Below are positions 34,196 through 43,341 of a stretch of DNA of 64,000 nt, piece after piece. Within the stretch, counting starts at the first letter, position 1. Each line of letters starts with the position of its first letter. This DNA is from JAWWPY01 sp963822825 (GTDB lineage: Bacteria > Actinomycetota > Actinomycetes > Streptosporangiales > Streptosporangiaceae), in assembly GCA_963822825.1 (NCBI GenBank), contig CAWGIW010000007.1, positions 1 through 64,000 on the forward strand, read 5' to 3'. The translations under genes and the position numbers were made by a program. The notes beneath the pieces were generated by a model. That model was not told the origin of the DNA. It was given only the letters and a program-made list of their open reading frames with translations, and did not search any database.

Positions 34196-34948
34196 TCACC
34201 CGCCCGGGGCCCAGGTGCAGCGGTCCCCGGCCACGGTCCAGACCGTATCGGCCGGCGGGGGCGCCCAGAACTCGACGAATGAGAAATTCGCGTCGGTATT
34301 GTTTTCAAACCAGTGCACCTCGCCGGGGCCGACGAGCGCGCTCATGCCAGCCTCCAGCCCGGCCGCCGCCTGATCGGTATGCAGCACGCCCGACCCGGCG
34401 AGCACGCAGAACACGTGCTGGCAGTCGGCGTGGTAGTGACCGGCGGCGGTGTCACCCGGGTGGTAGATGATCCGGTCGGCGCGGATCTGCCGTGCGCCGA
34501 CGGGCACGTCGTCGGTCACCAGATCGAGCCGGTCCCGGGTGTCCCGGGTGGAGACCAGGTGCGGAAGCTCGTCCGCGGCGAAAACCTTGGCCAGCGCTGG
34601 GCCGGCGGCCCCGGTGGGGCCGGTGGACTCCGCGACCAGGGCATCGAGCCCTTCGGCTCCAGCGCGGAGGCTTACCTCATCGCAGGACGCCAGCCAGAGA
34701 ACGCTCTCCGGCCCGAGCACGAACTGCTCACCGCCGGCCTCGGCCGTCCCACCGCCAGTGGCCACGTAGACCAGAGCCTCCTGCGCCGTGAGCCGCAGGG
34801 CTGGCCCGGCCGTCCCCGGGTCGATGACGCAGCGGCGGGCCTCCATCGGGACCGGGGTGCCGAAGGAGACGGCACCGGCCCAGCTCAACTCGGTCCACCC
34901 CGGCCCGCGCCGAACCGGCAGCTGGTCAGGGTGTCGTACGACGGGCAT
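34196..34948 (-). CDS. Two-domain cupin protein
   Basis: 250 residues. The N-terminal half is a degenerate cupin barrel (LTAQEALVYVATGGGTAEAG). The C-terminal barrel has both motifs: GHYHADCQHVFCVLAGSG and GPGEVHWFENN, with His residues placed to bind a metal. It may be a bicupin dioxygenase, isomerase or sugar-lactone-type enzyme. It lies between the alcohol dehydrogenase and the hydrolase in the same direction, with short gaps, so it likely shares their pathway. Confidence 0.75.
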   Translation of the reverse strand: MPVVRHPDQLPVRRGPGWTELSWAGAVSFGTPVPMEARRCVIDPGTAGPALRLTAQEALVYVATGGGTAEAGGEQFVLGPESVLWLASCDEVSLRAGAEGLDALVAESTGPTGAAGPALAKVFAADELPHLVSTRDTRDRLDLVTDDVPVGARQIRADRIIYHPGDTAAGHYHADCQHVFCVLAGSGVLHTDQAAAGLEAGMSALVGPGEVHWFENNTDANFSFVEFWAPPPADTVWTVAGDRCTWAPGG

Positions 34949-34990
34949 GGCAGGCTCCTCGGATGCGCGGGGCGGGTGCGTGCGGGGCAG

Positions 34991-36058
34991 CTACATGGTG
35001 ATGATCGGGCGGATGGCCTCCCGCCGGGCGAGCGCATCGAACGCCGCGGCGACGTTGGCCAGGGGGTAGAGGTCCGTGGTGAGCGGCTCGGTGCGGATCG
35101 CGCCCGAGGCCAGGAGGGCGATCATCGCCGGATAGGCATTCGGACTCGACCGTACCCCGAGGACGTTCAGCTCGTCGAGGGTCACAAGATCGACAGGAAG
35201 TTCCGCGGTGGCCCCGGCGGCCAGGCCGAGCAGGGCCACGGAGCCGCCGCGGCGGACCGACCGGAGGGCCTGAGGGATGACTGAGGTGTTGCCCGAGCAG
35301 TCGAACACGCAGTCCGCCCCGCGCCCGCCGGTCGCCGCCCGGATCGCCGCGACCGGGTCGGTCTCCTCGTAGTCGACCACGCCGGTGCTGCCGAGTTCCC
35401 GGGCCACCGCGAGCCGCTTGCCCCGGCCGACCATGACGACCGTGGTGGCCCCGGCCGCCCGCGCGACTTGCAGCATGAGCAGCCCGAGGAGTCCTGGCCC
35501 GAACACCGCGGCGCTGTCCCCGGGGCCGAGCCGGGCCCGGCGGGCCGCGTGCACGGTGAGCGCGCCTTGGTTGACCAGGGCCGCGGCCACGTCCGTGACG
35601 TGCGCGGGGACCTTGTGCAGCGCGACGGCGGGCCGGACCGCGTACTCGGCCAGGGCGCCGGGCGCGGTGTGCCCGTACAGCTTGAACCCTGGTTCGCGCA
35701 CGCGCTCACACAGGTTGTAGCGCCCAGCCCGGCACATGGCGCAGGCGCCGCACCCGGTGTGGTTCTCCGCCACCACCCGGTCGCCCGGCGCGAGTCCGCC
35801 GCCGTCCGTGCCCGGGCCGAGCCCGGCGACCTCGCCGGACCACTCGTGGCCGATGATGAAGGGCAGCGCGGGCGGCCACGTGCCACGGAAACCGCCGCTG
35901 ACGATCTTCAGGTCGGTGCCGCACAGCCCGCAGGCGTGTACCCGCACCAGCACCTCGCCCGGGCCCGGCTCCGGCGTGGGCACGGACTCGAGCGTGAGCT
36001 GGCCGAAGTCGCGCAGCACGGCGGCCTGCATCTCGGCCGGCACCTGCGGGGTGTTCAC
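34991..36058 (-). CDS. Zinc-dependent medium-chain alcohol dehydrogenase
   Basis: 355 residues. Catalytic zinc residues in ACGLCGTDLK and GHEWSGEV; structural zinc in GCGACAMCRAGRYNLC; NAD fold VFGPGLLGLLMLQVARAAGA; then DCVFDCSGNTSVIPQAL. Resembles sorbitol/threonine dehydrogenase-like enzymes. The GTG start at 36058 overlaps the creatininase-family stop as GTGA, indicating translational coupling; the next in-frame ATG, nine codons on, is less likely. It probably oxidises a hydroxy intermediate of the shared pathway. Confidence 0.9.
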   Translation of the reverse strand: MNTPQVPAEMQAAVLRDFGQLTLESVPTPEPGPGEVLVRVHACGLCGTDLKIVSGGFRGTWPPALPFIIGHEWSGEVAGLGPGTDGGGLAPGDRVVAENHTGCGACAMCRAGRYNLCERVREPGFKLYGHTAPGALAEYAVRPAVALHKVPAHVTDVAAALVNQGALTVHAARRARLGPGDSAAVFGPGLLGLLMLQVARAAGATTVVMVGRGKRLAVARELGSTGVVDYEETDPVAAIRAATGGRGADCVFDCSGNTSVIPQALRSVRRGGSVALLGLAAGATAELPVDLVTLDELNVLGVRSSPNAYPAMIALLASGAIRTEPLTTDLYPLANVAAAFDALARREAIRPIITM

Positions 36059-36867
36059 TGGGCCGCTCCGCTCTCGCTCAGGGCGGCGTCCTCGTCTAGG
36101 GCGGCGTCTTCGCCCAGCGCGGCCCAGATCTGCCTGGCGCGGCGGACCGCGTGGTCGGCCACGGCCTCGGCGATCTCTTCCGCCCGCCCCGCCTCGGCCA
36201 GCTCCGGCCGGCCATACCACCCGGTGGCGGCGATCTGGTGGAAGTCGCGCAGCACCGGGTAGACGTCGGGCCGGCGGAACAGCCCGTGGGCGGCCTCGCC
36301 CGCGGCCCGCTCGCTGGGCTTGGTCGCCCGGTCCAGATGCACCAGCGAGGGGTCGTAGGCGAGCACGGCGGCGGTTTCCATCGACCCGGCGTGGGTGAAC
36401 TCCATTTCCTCCGGATAGAGGGTGTGGGTGATCACGTGCGACTCAGCGATCACCACCTGCACCTCGTGCCGGCGCTGCGCTTCGTCGGCGCCCAGCCGGA
36501 GGGTGGGCGAGTTGCCCTCGTGCCAGTTCACCACCAGGATCCGGCGAGCGCCCGCGCTGGCCAGCCCGCCGCAGATGTCGACCAGGACCGCCGCCAGCGT
36601 GCTGGGGCTCAGCGAGAGCGTTCCCGGCCACGGCAGGTGGTAGTGGGCGACGCCCACCGGCCCGAGCTGGACAACGGCGGTGTCCAGCCGGTGGGCCACC
36701 CGCTCGGCGATGGAAAGCGCGGCGAAGGCGTCCGTGCCCAGGGGCAGGTGGCCGCCGTGCTGCTCGATGCTGCCGGTGGCGACCACGGCCACGCCGCTCG
36801 CGGCCAGCAGCCGGGCCCCTTCCGGCTGGGCGAGGCGCTCGAGGTGGCGCTCGGGGTGACGGGGCAT
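36055..36867 (-). CDS. Creatininase-family amidohydrolase
   Basis: 270 residues. ATGSIEQHGGHLPLGTD and VNWHEGNSP carry the Glu, His and Asp that bind the metal pair in creatininase, FAPy deformylase and MftE. It hydrolyses cyclic or linear amides; the true substrate is unknown. The C-terminus has an acidic Ala-rich duplication (EDAAL). It starts three bases after the TPP-enzyme stop, so it is in the same transcript. Confidence 0.87.
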   Translation of the reverse strand: MPRHPERHLERLAQPEGARLLAASGVAVVATGSIEQHGGHLPLGTDAFAALSIAERVAHRLDTAVVQLGPVGVAHYHLPWPGTLSLSPSTLAAVLVDICGGLASAGARRILVVNWHEGNSPTLRLGADEAQRRHEVQVVIAESHVITHTLYPEEMEFTHAGSMETAAVLAYDPSLVHLDRATKPSERAAGEAAHGLFRRPDVYPVLRDFHQIAATGWYGRPELAEAGRAEEIAEAVADHAVRRARQIWAALGEDAALDEDAALSESGAAQ

Positions 36868-36870
36868 CGG

Positions 36871-38684
36871 TCAGCCTCCATATCCGGCGGGCTGGGTAGC
36901 CACGTTCTGCTCAACGGCCTGGCGGTGCGCCCTGATCGGTGTCTGCCAGGCCTCGGTCACCACGTCCAGCAGGGCCGGCTTCCCGGTCAGGGCGGCCCGC
37001 AGGGCCGGTGCCGAGCCGGCCCGGCTGCGTGACCCGCTCGCCGTGCAGCCCGAATCCCCGGGCGACGTCGGCGAAGGCCACATCGGCGAAGTCGTCCTCC
37101 TCCCAGCCGCGGCCGAAGGTGATCCGCCGGTACCACCGGATCCAGCCGAATGAGCGGTTGTTCAGGACCACGATGGTGACCGGCAGCCCGTGCTCGACCA
37201 CCGTGGCCAGTTCGCCGGCCGCGTAACCGAGGGCGCCGTCGCCGGTGAGCACGATGGTCCGCCCGCCCGGGTGGGCGGTGGCGGCGCCGATCGCGGCGGG
37301 CACCCCGTAGCCGAGGCCGGCCTGTCCGCGGGGGCACAGCACCCGCCGTCCCGCCGCGCGCTGCTCGAGGTAGACGCCGCCCCACCCGCTGGCCAGGCTG
37401 GCATCGCAGACGAGAATGTCCTCGGCGGCCCAGCGCGGCCTCGAGCTCCGCGATGACCCGCTGGGGCGCGATCGGGACGGCGTCACTGGCCCGCTCGCGG
37501 TCACGCTCGGCCCGCCACGCGGCGGTGAGCTCGCCGAGCCGGGCCCGCCAGCGCGCGCGATCCGGCAGCCCACGATCCGGCAGCCCACGATCCGGCAGCC
37601 CACGATCCGGGCCTCGATCGCCGGCCGCCGCCGCCAGGGCCTGCAGGCCGGGCCGGGCATCGCCGAGCATCGCCGCGCGGAGCGGGAAGGCACGGCCGAG
37701 TTCGGCCGGGTCAATGTCGAGCTGCAGCACGACCTGGTCGGCCCGGGGCAGCGTCCAGCTGAACGTGGCCCCGCCGCCCGCCTTGGTCCCGGCGAGCAGC
37801 ACGACATCGGCCTCGGCCAGGGCGGCAGCTGCGGCCGAGGTGCCCATCGACCCGGTCACCCCGACGCTGAGCGGGTGGTTCTCGGCGATCGCGCCCTTGC
37901 CGGACAGCGTGGTGCCCACCGCCGCCGATATCTGCTCGGCCAGGACGGTCAGTTCCGCGCCCGCCCCGGAATGCATCACGCCGCCGCCCGCGAGGATGAA
38001 CGGCCGCTGCGCCAGGCGGAGCGCCTCGGCGGCGGCCGTCACGTCGGCTGCCTCGGGCGCGGGCCGGAACGCCGGAAAGCGGCCGAATCGGGCGCTCGTG
38101 CCGGGCGGCCCACCGAGAGCTGTCTCCCCGGCCGTCTCCGCGGCCGGGCCGTCCAGGATGTCCTGCGGCAGGAAGAGCGCCACCGGGCCGGGCCGGCCGG
38201 TGGTGGCCTCGCGGAAGGCCTGCCGGACGAGCGCGGGCAGGGTCGCCGGGGCGGCCACCGTCGCGTGCCACTTGGTGACCGGCGCCAGCAGGGCCGACTG
38301 GTCGAGGGCCTGCGACGCCGCGCTGCGGTAACGGTGCGGGGCGAGCCGGGCGGGCAGGTCACTGACCAGCGCGACAACCGGCACCGATGCGCCGAGCGCC
38401 TCAGCCAGGCCCGGACGGCAACTTCGCCGCGCCAGGTCCCACCGTGGCGTCACAGACACCGGCCTGGCCGGTGAGCCGTGCGTAGCTGTCGGCGGCGTAG
38501 GCAGCGGACCGCTCGTCCCGGGTGAGCACGTGCTGCAGCCCGGGCGCACGGTCCAGGATGCCGTCGTAGAGCGCGAGCGTCTGCCCCCGGGGACGCCGAA
38601 GACGTGCCGCACGCCGTGCTCGATGAGCAGATTGGCGAGCAGGGCCCCGCCGTGCCGCCGCGAGCGGCCGGATGCCTCAGTCAT
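36871..38684 (-). pseudogene. TPP-dependent acetolactate synthase/benzoylformate decarboxylase-type enzyme, four frame breaks
   Basis: When joined, three domains are complete: N-terminal Pyr domain (EHGVRHVFGVPGG, then TRDERSAAYAADSYARLTG with the catalytic Glu), central domain (RPFILAGGGVMHSGAGAEL, SGKGAIAENHPLSVG) and PP domain with GDGALGYAAGELATVVEHGL ... NN and GWEEDDFADVAF. The frame changes in the G/C run at 38584-38588 and near 38410, 37436 and 37018; each is repaired by one base. It decarboxylates or ligates a 2-oxo acid; which one is unclear. The start overlaps the amidohydrolase stop (ATGA). A 15-base minisatellite codes a (DRGLP)n linker between central and PP domains. Confidence 0.75.
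37559..37612 (-). repeat. 15-base in-frame tandem repeat, three full copies and a partial
   Basis: Unit GATCCGGCAGCCCAC at 37559, 37574 and 37589, then a partial copy from 37604. It encodes DRGLP pentapeptides in the linker before the PP domain of the TPP enzyme. Confidence 0.9.
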
Positions 38685-39665
38685 GGGCCATCCCCATCAG
38701 GCGGGCCGCGTTGCCGCCGAGGACAAGCTCTTCATCGCCGCCGAGGCCGCAGCGCCCGCACCTCCTCGACCGGATGGTCCGTGCCCATGTCGAAGGGGCG
38801 ATCCGAGCCGAGCAGGACCTGCTCCGGGCCCGCGTAGCGGACCAGGTCCGCGAGCAGGTCGTGGTCGTGGGTCACGGTGTCGTAGTAGAAGCGGCGCAGC
38901 GCTGATCCGGCCCGGCCATCGCCGGGCCCGGGCCTCCGGGCGGACCGCGAAGGCCCGGCGCAGCCGCCCGCGGACCACCGGGAGGGCGCCGCCTCCGTGG
39001 GCCAGCAGCATCCGCGAGCCTGGGATGCCGTTCCAGCACCCCGGCCACGGCGATGTGCGCCGCGGCATCGCGGTCTCCAGCGGGTTGCCGACCGAGTTCC
39101 ACAGGTAGTGGCCGTCGAGGGCGGGCAGGCCGAAGCCACGGGTGGACGGGTGGATGAACACCAGCGCGCCGGCCGCCTCGGCCGCCTCCCAGAACGGCAG
39201 GAAGTAGTTGATCGCCCAGGTAACGTCCAGCCACGCTGGCCGGGATCTCGACGCCGCACAGGCCGGCGGACGTCACGAGTTCGGTGATATGCCGGGCGGC
39301 CAGGGCGGGATCCTGCAGCGGTACCGCGCCGACCGCGCTCAGCTGCCCGGGATGGGCCGCGGTCGAGCCGGCCAGCGCCTCGTTCTGCACCTGCGCACAC
39401 GGTGCGGGCCTCGCGATGGTCCGCGTCGGCGGGACCAGGTTGATCCACGGGGACAGCAGCAGGTGCTCGACACCGGTGCCCGCGGCCTCGGCCAGCATGG
39501 CGCTCCGCATCGGTGAACTCGCCCACCACGGAACGGATGTCGCCGGCCGCGGAAGCCGACTACCTGGCGGCCGTCCTCGCGGGTGACGGCGGGACGCCAG
39601 TCCGCCGGCACCCCGCTGGACGTCATCTCGGCCGCGATGACGTGGCAGTGCGCGTCAATGATCAA
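38681..39665 (-). pseudogene. Amidohydrolase (ACMSD-like family 2), about seven frame breaks
   Basis: Pieces in three frames together give a full metal-dependent amidohydrolase: metal motif IIDAHCHVI after a TTG start, TGVEHLLLSPWINLVPP, QVQNEALAGSTAAHPGQL, GLCGVEIPASVAG, FIHPSTRGFGLPAL, YLWNSVGNPLETA, MLLAHGGGALP, RRFYYDTVTHD, PEQVLLGSDRPFDMG and a C-terminal NAARLMG helix. The family hydrolyses or decarboxylates aromatic and 2-oxo acids (ACMS decarboxylase, 2-pyrone hydrolases). The density of breaks, about seven in 1 kb, points to poor local sequence rather than decay, since each piece is well conserved. It overlaps livF by 11 bases at its start. Confidence 0.72.
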
Positions 39666-40494
39666 AGCGGCCGGCCCGGTGCGGTGCCGTTGGCCGTGCC
39701 GCTCCGTTATGGCCGTTAGCCGGGACGCTGCCGGAACTCGTCACGGCGCCGCCCAGGTACAGCGCGCCGATCTCCGGGTGCTCCAGTACTTCACGGCCGG
39801 TGCCGGCCAGCCGGACCTGCCCATTCTCCAGGACCACGCCGTGGGTGGACAGCCGCAGCCCGGCCCGCGCGTTCTGCTCGACCAGCAGCACCGTCTTGCC
39901 CTGCGCGTTCATCATCCGGATGGCGTCGAACACGGACTTGAGGACCTTCGGGGACAGGCCCATTGACGGCTCGTCCAGAATGACCAGCCTCGGGTCGAGC
40001 ATCAGGCACCGGGCGAACTCCACCAGGCGCTGCTGCCCACCGGACAGGCTGCCCGCCTTCTTCCCGAGCCACTCAGTGACCTGGGGAAACATCTCGAGAA
40101 CCGCGTTGAGCCTGCGCTCGGGCAGCCCTCGCTCACGCAGAATGTACCCGCCGAGCACGATATTCTCGCGCACGGTCATCTCGCGGAACAGGCTGTGATT
40201 CTGCGGTACCTGCACGACGCCCAGTTGCAGGATCTGCCGGGGGCTCTTGCCGGTCAGGACCTCCCCGTGCAGGCTGACCTGGCCCAGCCGGGGGCGGAGC
40301 AGCCCGCTGATGGTGCCGAGGAGTGTGGACTTGCCGGCTCCGTTCGGCCCCACGACGCAGGTGATCCCGCCTTGATTCACCTGCAGAGACACACCCCGCA
40401 GTACATCGCCGCCACCGTAGCCCGCCACCACGTCCTGCACCACCAGGGCGGGGGTGGCCGTCATCGAGCCGGCCTCATGCGGCTGGGATGTCAT
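39655..40494 (-). CDS. livF: Branched-chain amino acid-type ABC transporter ATP-binding protein LivF
   Basis: 279 residues. Walker A GPNGAGKST, signature LSGGQQRLVEFAR, Walker B LVILDEPSMGLSP and switch His replaced by Gln-Asn (LLVEQNAR), as is normal in LivF. It dimerises with LivG to drive the LivHM permease. ATG 40494, with GGAGG six bases upstream, is preferred to the internal ATG 40464; it overlaps the end of livG by 20 bases. The C-terminal 35 residues are a basic, low-complexity extension. Confidence 0.92.
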   Translation of the reverse strand: MTSQPHEAGSMTATPALVVQDVVAGYGGGDVLRGVSLQVNQGGITCVVGPNGAGKSTLLGTISGLLRPRLGQVSLHGEVLTGKSPRQILQLGVVQVPQNHSLFREMTVRENIVLGGYILRERGLPERRLNAVLEMFPQVTEWLGKKAGSLSGGQQRLVEFARCLMLDPRLVILDEPSMGLSPKVLKSVFDAIRMMNAQGKTVLLVEQNARAGLRLSTHGVVLENGQVRLAGTGREVLEHPEIGALYLGGAVTSSGSVPANGHNGAARPTAPHRAGRFDH

Positions 40495-41269
40495 CGTCTT
40501 CCTCCGCAGTCCCGAGGTACGCATCGAGCACCCGGTGATCAGTCCTGATCATGTCCGGTGGCCCGGTCACGACCGCTGTGCCGTAGTCGAGGACCGTGAC
40601 CTGGTCGCACAGGCCCATCACGAAGTCCATGTTGTGCTCCACGATGAGAAACGTCGTGCCCTGGGAGTTCAGCTGCCGGATCCGGTCGGCGATGATCGTG
40701 ATGAGGGTGGGGTTGACCCCGCCGGCCGGCTCGTCGAGGAGCACGATCGCGGGGTCGGCCATCAGCACGTAGGACAGTTCGAGCAGCTTGCGCTGCCCAT
40801 AGGACAGCGTGTCGGCGAGCGCCGCCGAGTGATTGGCGATCCCGGTGAACTCGAGTAGTTCTGTCGCGCGGCGCCGGGTGGCGGGGCCGCCCGCCCGGGC
40901 GAACGGGTTGCGCAGGCGGCCGCCCTTCGCGTGCCCGTGGGCCCGTTCCTTGTGCTGAGCCGCGACGATCATGTTCTCCATCACCGTGAGCCGGGGGAAG
41001 ACCCGGGTCAGCTGGAAGGTCCGGCCGATGCCGGCCGCGAACACCTTGTCCGGCTGGGCGTTCGTGATCTTCCTGTCGTCCAGGTAGACCTCGCCCCCGT
41101 CCACGTGCTCATAGCCGGTGATCACGTTGAACAATGTCGTCTTGCCGGAGCCGTTGGGCCCGATCAGGCCGGCGATGCTGCCCCGGGCTACCTCGATCGA
41201 GCAGTCGGTCAGCGCGTGCACGCCGCCGAACGCCTTCGACACTCCCGCGGTCCGCAGCAGGGCGGTCAT
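40475..41269 (-). CDS. livG: Branched-chain amino acid-type ABC transporter ATP-binding protein LivG
   Basis: 264 residues. Walker A GPNGSGKTT, Q-loop in GIGRTFQLTRVFP, signature LSYGQRKLLELSYVL, Walker B IVLLDEPAGGVNP and switch His in IVEHNMD, with the LivG-type insertion after the Q-loop. It partners LivF. The start overlaps the end of livM by four bases. Confidence 0.93.
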   Translation of the reverse strand: MTALLRTAGVSKAFGGVHALTDCSIEVARGSIAGLIGPNGSGKTTLFNVITGYEHVDGGEVYLDDRKITNAQPDKVFAAGIGRTFQLTRVFPRLTVMENMIVAAQHKERAHGHAKGGRLRNPFARAGGPATRRRATELLEFTGIANHSAALADTLSYGQRKLLELSYVLMADPAIVLLDEPAGGVNPTLITIIADRIRQLNSQGTTFLIVEHNMDFVMGLCDQVTVLDYGTAVVTGPPDMIRTDHRVLDAYLGTAEEDDDIPAA

Positions 41270-42462
41270 CGGACGCTCCCGGTGCTTGGTGTGCCTGTCC
41301 CCGGGCCGCCGCCGACGGTCCCGGCCGACGGTGGCTGAGCCAACGTGGACGTGTCAGCGGGCCTGACGGCGGGATCCGGGTGACCCGGCCTGTCCCCCCG
41401 GGTGCGCCAGGCGGTGAGGCGCTCGTTCGCGGTGGGGATGATCCCGCGCGGCAGGAAGAGGATGACCAGGAGGAACAGCGCTCCCAGGACGATCTCGCCC
41501 AGGTAGCCGTTGGTGAAGGTGATCGCGACATACTGCTGCAGCGGCTCCAGGATCAGCGCACCGAGAATCGGCCCCGCGAGTGTCCCGAAACCGCCGAGGA
41601 AGGCCATCAGCGCGACGGACAGGTCGAAAGCCGGGTTGAACACCGTCTCGGGAAGGGCCTGGCCGATGAAGAACCACCACAGCCCGCCGGCGACCCCGGT
41701 GACCGCGGCCGAGAGCATGAACGCGCTGAGTTTCACCTGCATCGCCCGCACGCCCAGGCCGCGGGCGCGGTCCTCATCGTCCCTGATGGCCAGCAGTTGC
41801 AGGCCGAAGCGGGACCCCCGGACCAGCCAGGCCAGCACGATGGCCGCTATCGCGATGATCAGCGCGGCGTAGTAGAAGGGGTCGTTGTAGGTGCCTGGCG
41901 ACCAGAAGAACGTGGGCGTGCTGAGCCCGTTGTTGCCGCCGGTGAACGAGAAGTTGTAGGCCATCAGCTGGAAGATGAAGAAGACAGCGATGGTGATCAC
42001 GACGAACGTGTGCCGCCGCACGCGCAGCGCGATCAGCCCGAAGGGCAAGGCGACCGCGGCGCCGGCCACGCCGCCCAGCGGGAGCAGCAGGAAAATCTGG
42101 CTGCCATTCATGTGCAGGTGCTCGGCCAGGAGCCCGACCGCGTACGCCCCGGTGCCGAAGAACACCGCATGCCCGAGTGAGATGTACCCGGAAAACCCGG
42201 AGAACATGTTCCAGGCGACCGCCCAGGCGACGAAGATCAGTGTGAGCACGCCGAAGTTGGTGTAGAGCGCGTTCGTGATCACCAGCGGGAACATGACGAC
42301 CACCACCAGCGCGGCCGCCAGGCTACCCCACCGCAGGGCCGGCCCGAGGCGCCGCCGCCGGCGCTCCGCGGCCCGGCCGTCCCTGAGCTCATTGCGCCCT
42401 CGCAGCCCGGCGCCCGAAGAGGCCCTGGGGCCGGAACACGAGCACCAGCACCAGCGCGGCAT
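41266..42462 (-). CDS. livM: Branched-chain amino acid-type ABC permease LivM
   Basis: Eight to ten hydrophobic helices and family segments FSGYISLGHAVFFGTGAYA, LAIRDDEDRARGLGVRAMQV and FNPAFDLSVALMAFLGGFGT. The start is uncertain: the only ATG in frame (42462) lies 73 bases inside livH and gives a Cys/Trp-rich leader unlike any homologue. The true start may be hidden by a frame break near 42395, where an ATGA overlaps the livH stop in another frame. The C-terminal 40 residues are a Pro/Gly/Thr-rich cytoplasmic tail. Confidence 0.85.
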   Translation of the reverse strand: MPRWCWCSCSGPRASSGAGLRGRNELRDGRAAERRRRRLGPALRWGSLAAALVVVVMFPLVITNALYTNFGVLTLIFVAWAVAWNMFSGFSGYISLGHAVFFGTGAYAVGLLAEHLHMNGSQIFLLLPLGGVAGAAVALPFGLIALRVRRHTFVVITIAVFFIFQLMAYNFSFTGGNNGLSTPTFFWSPGTYNDPFYYAALIIAIAAIVLAWLVRGSRFGLQLLAIRDDEDRARGLGVRAMQVKLSAFMLSAAVTGVAGGLWWFFIGQALPETVFNPAFDLSVALMAFLGGFGTLAGPILGALILEPLQQYVAITFTNGYLGEIVLGALFLLVILFLPRGIIPTANERLTAWRTRGDRPGHPDPAVRPADTSTLAQPPSAGTVGGGPGTGTPSTGSVR

Positions 42463-43273
42463 AGAACACCACGACCGACCAGCTTGGGTTCCAGATCACA
42501 TCCACGACGCCCTCCAACGTGATCATGAAAACGGCGGCCACGAGCGCGCCGGCGATACTGCCCAGACCACCGAGGATGATGATCGCAAGCAATCGTGAGA
42601 TCAGGTCATACCCGGTGTTGGGGTTGAAGCCGCCGCCGGTGGCGCCGAAGATCATGCCGCCAGCGGCGGTGACGGCGGTGCCGATCCCGAAGGTCAGGCC
42701 CGCCACCCGGTTCACGTCGATGCCGATCAGCCGCGCCGCCGTCCGGTCCTGCATGGTGGCGCGGATGCTACGGCCGAATTGCGTCCGGTACAGGCCGACG
42801 TAGAGGCCGATCACGAGGACGACGGCCATGAGGAACCCGTAGATGTAGATGTAGGACAGGTAGAACCCGGACACCTTGATCGCCGATGTGACGTACGAGG
42901 CGTGGAGATTCTGGTTGGTCGACCCGAAGATCGTGTAGAGCACACCCTCGATGATGATGGCCACCGCGTAGCTGGCCAGCAGGGACATGGACGTTCGTTC
43001 CCGCCCGCGCAGCGGCCTGATGAACGCCCAGTGGATGGCGACGCCGATGATGAACATGGCCGGGACGGTGACGAACAGGCCGACGAACAGGTCGATGTGC
43101 AGGTGCACGCTGAGCACGTAGCTGAGGTAGGCGGCGAGTACCACCAGGATGCCCTGGGCGATGTTGATGATGTCGAGGACACCGAAAATCAGCGTCAGGC
43201 CGACCGCCATCAGCGCGTAAACCCCGCCGGACAGTATGCCATCGACGATGGCCTCGTAGACTTGCCGTCCCAT
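42389..43273 (-). CDS. livH: Branched-chain amino acid-type ABC permease LivH
   Basis: 294 residues with about eight hydrophobic helices. Family markers: GGVYALMAVGLTLIFGVLDI, NIAQGILVVLAAYLSY, TMQDRTAARLIGIDVNRV and LLAIIILGGLGSIAGALVAA. The start ATG 43273 begins MGRQVYEAIVDGILSGG as in homologues. It forms the membrane pathway with LivM. Confidence 0.92.
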   Translation of the reverse strand: MGRQVYEAIVDGILSGGVYALMAVGLTLIFGVLDIINIAQGILVVLAAYLSYVLSVHLHIDLFVGLFVTVPAMFIIGVAIHWAFIRPLRGRERTSMSLLASYAVAIIIEGVLYTIFGSTNQNLHASYVTSAIKVSGFYLSYIYIYGFLMAVVLVIGLYVGLYRTQFGRSIRATMQDRTAARLIGIDVNRVAGLTFGIGTAVTAAGGMIFGATGGGFNPNTGYDLISRLLAIIILGGLGSIAGALVAAVFMITLEGVVDVIWNPSWSVVVFYAALVLVLVFRPQGLFGRRAARAQ

Positions 43274-43325
43274 ATCAGCTCCGTGCTCTGCGTGCCTGCT
43301 ACTGCGGAATTGCTGGTGGTGCGTG

Positions 43326-43336
43326 CCCCCCCCCCC
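43326..43336 (+). repeat. Run of 11 C residues
   Basis: A homopolymer just after the stop of the substrate-binding protein gene and before livH, in the untranslated gap. As G11 in the mRNA it could alter termination or readthrough into livH. Its length is likely to vary in sequencing. Confidence 0.85.
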
Positions 43337-43341
43337 GCTTA

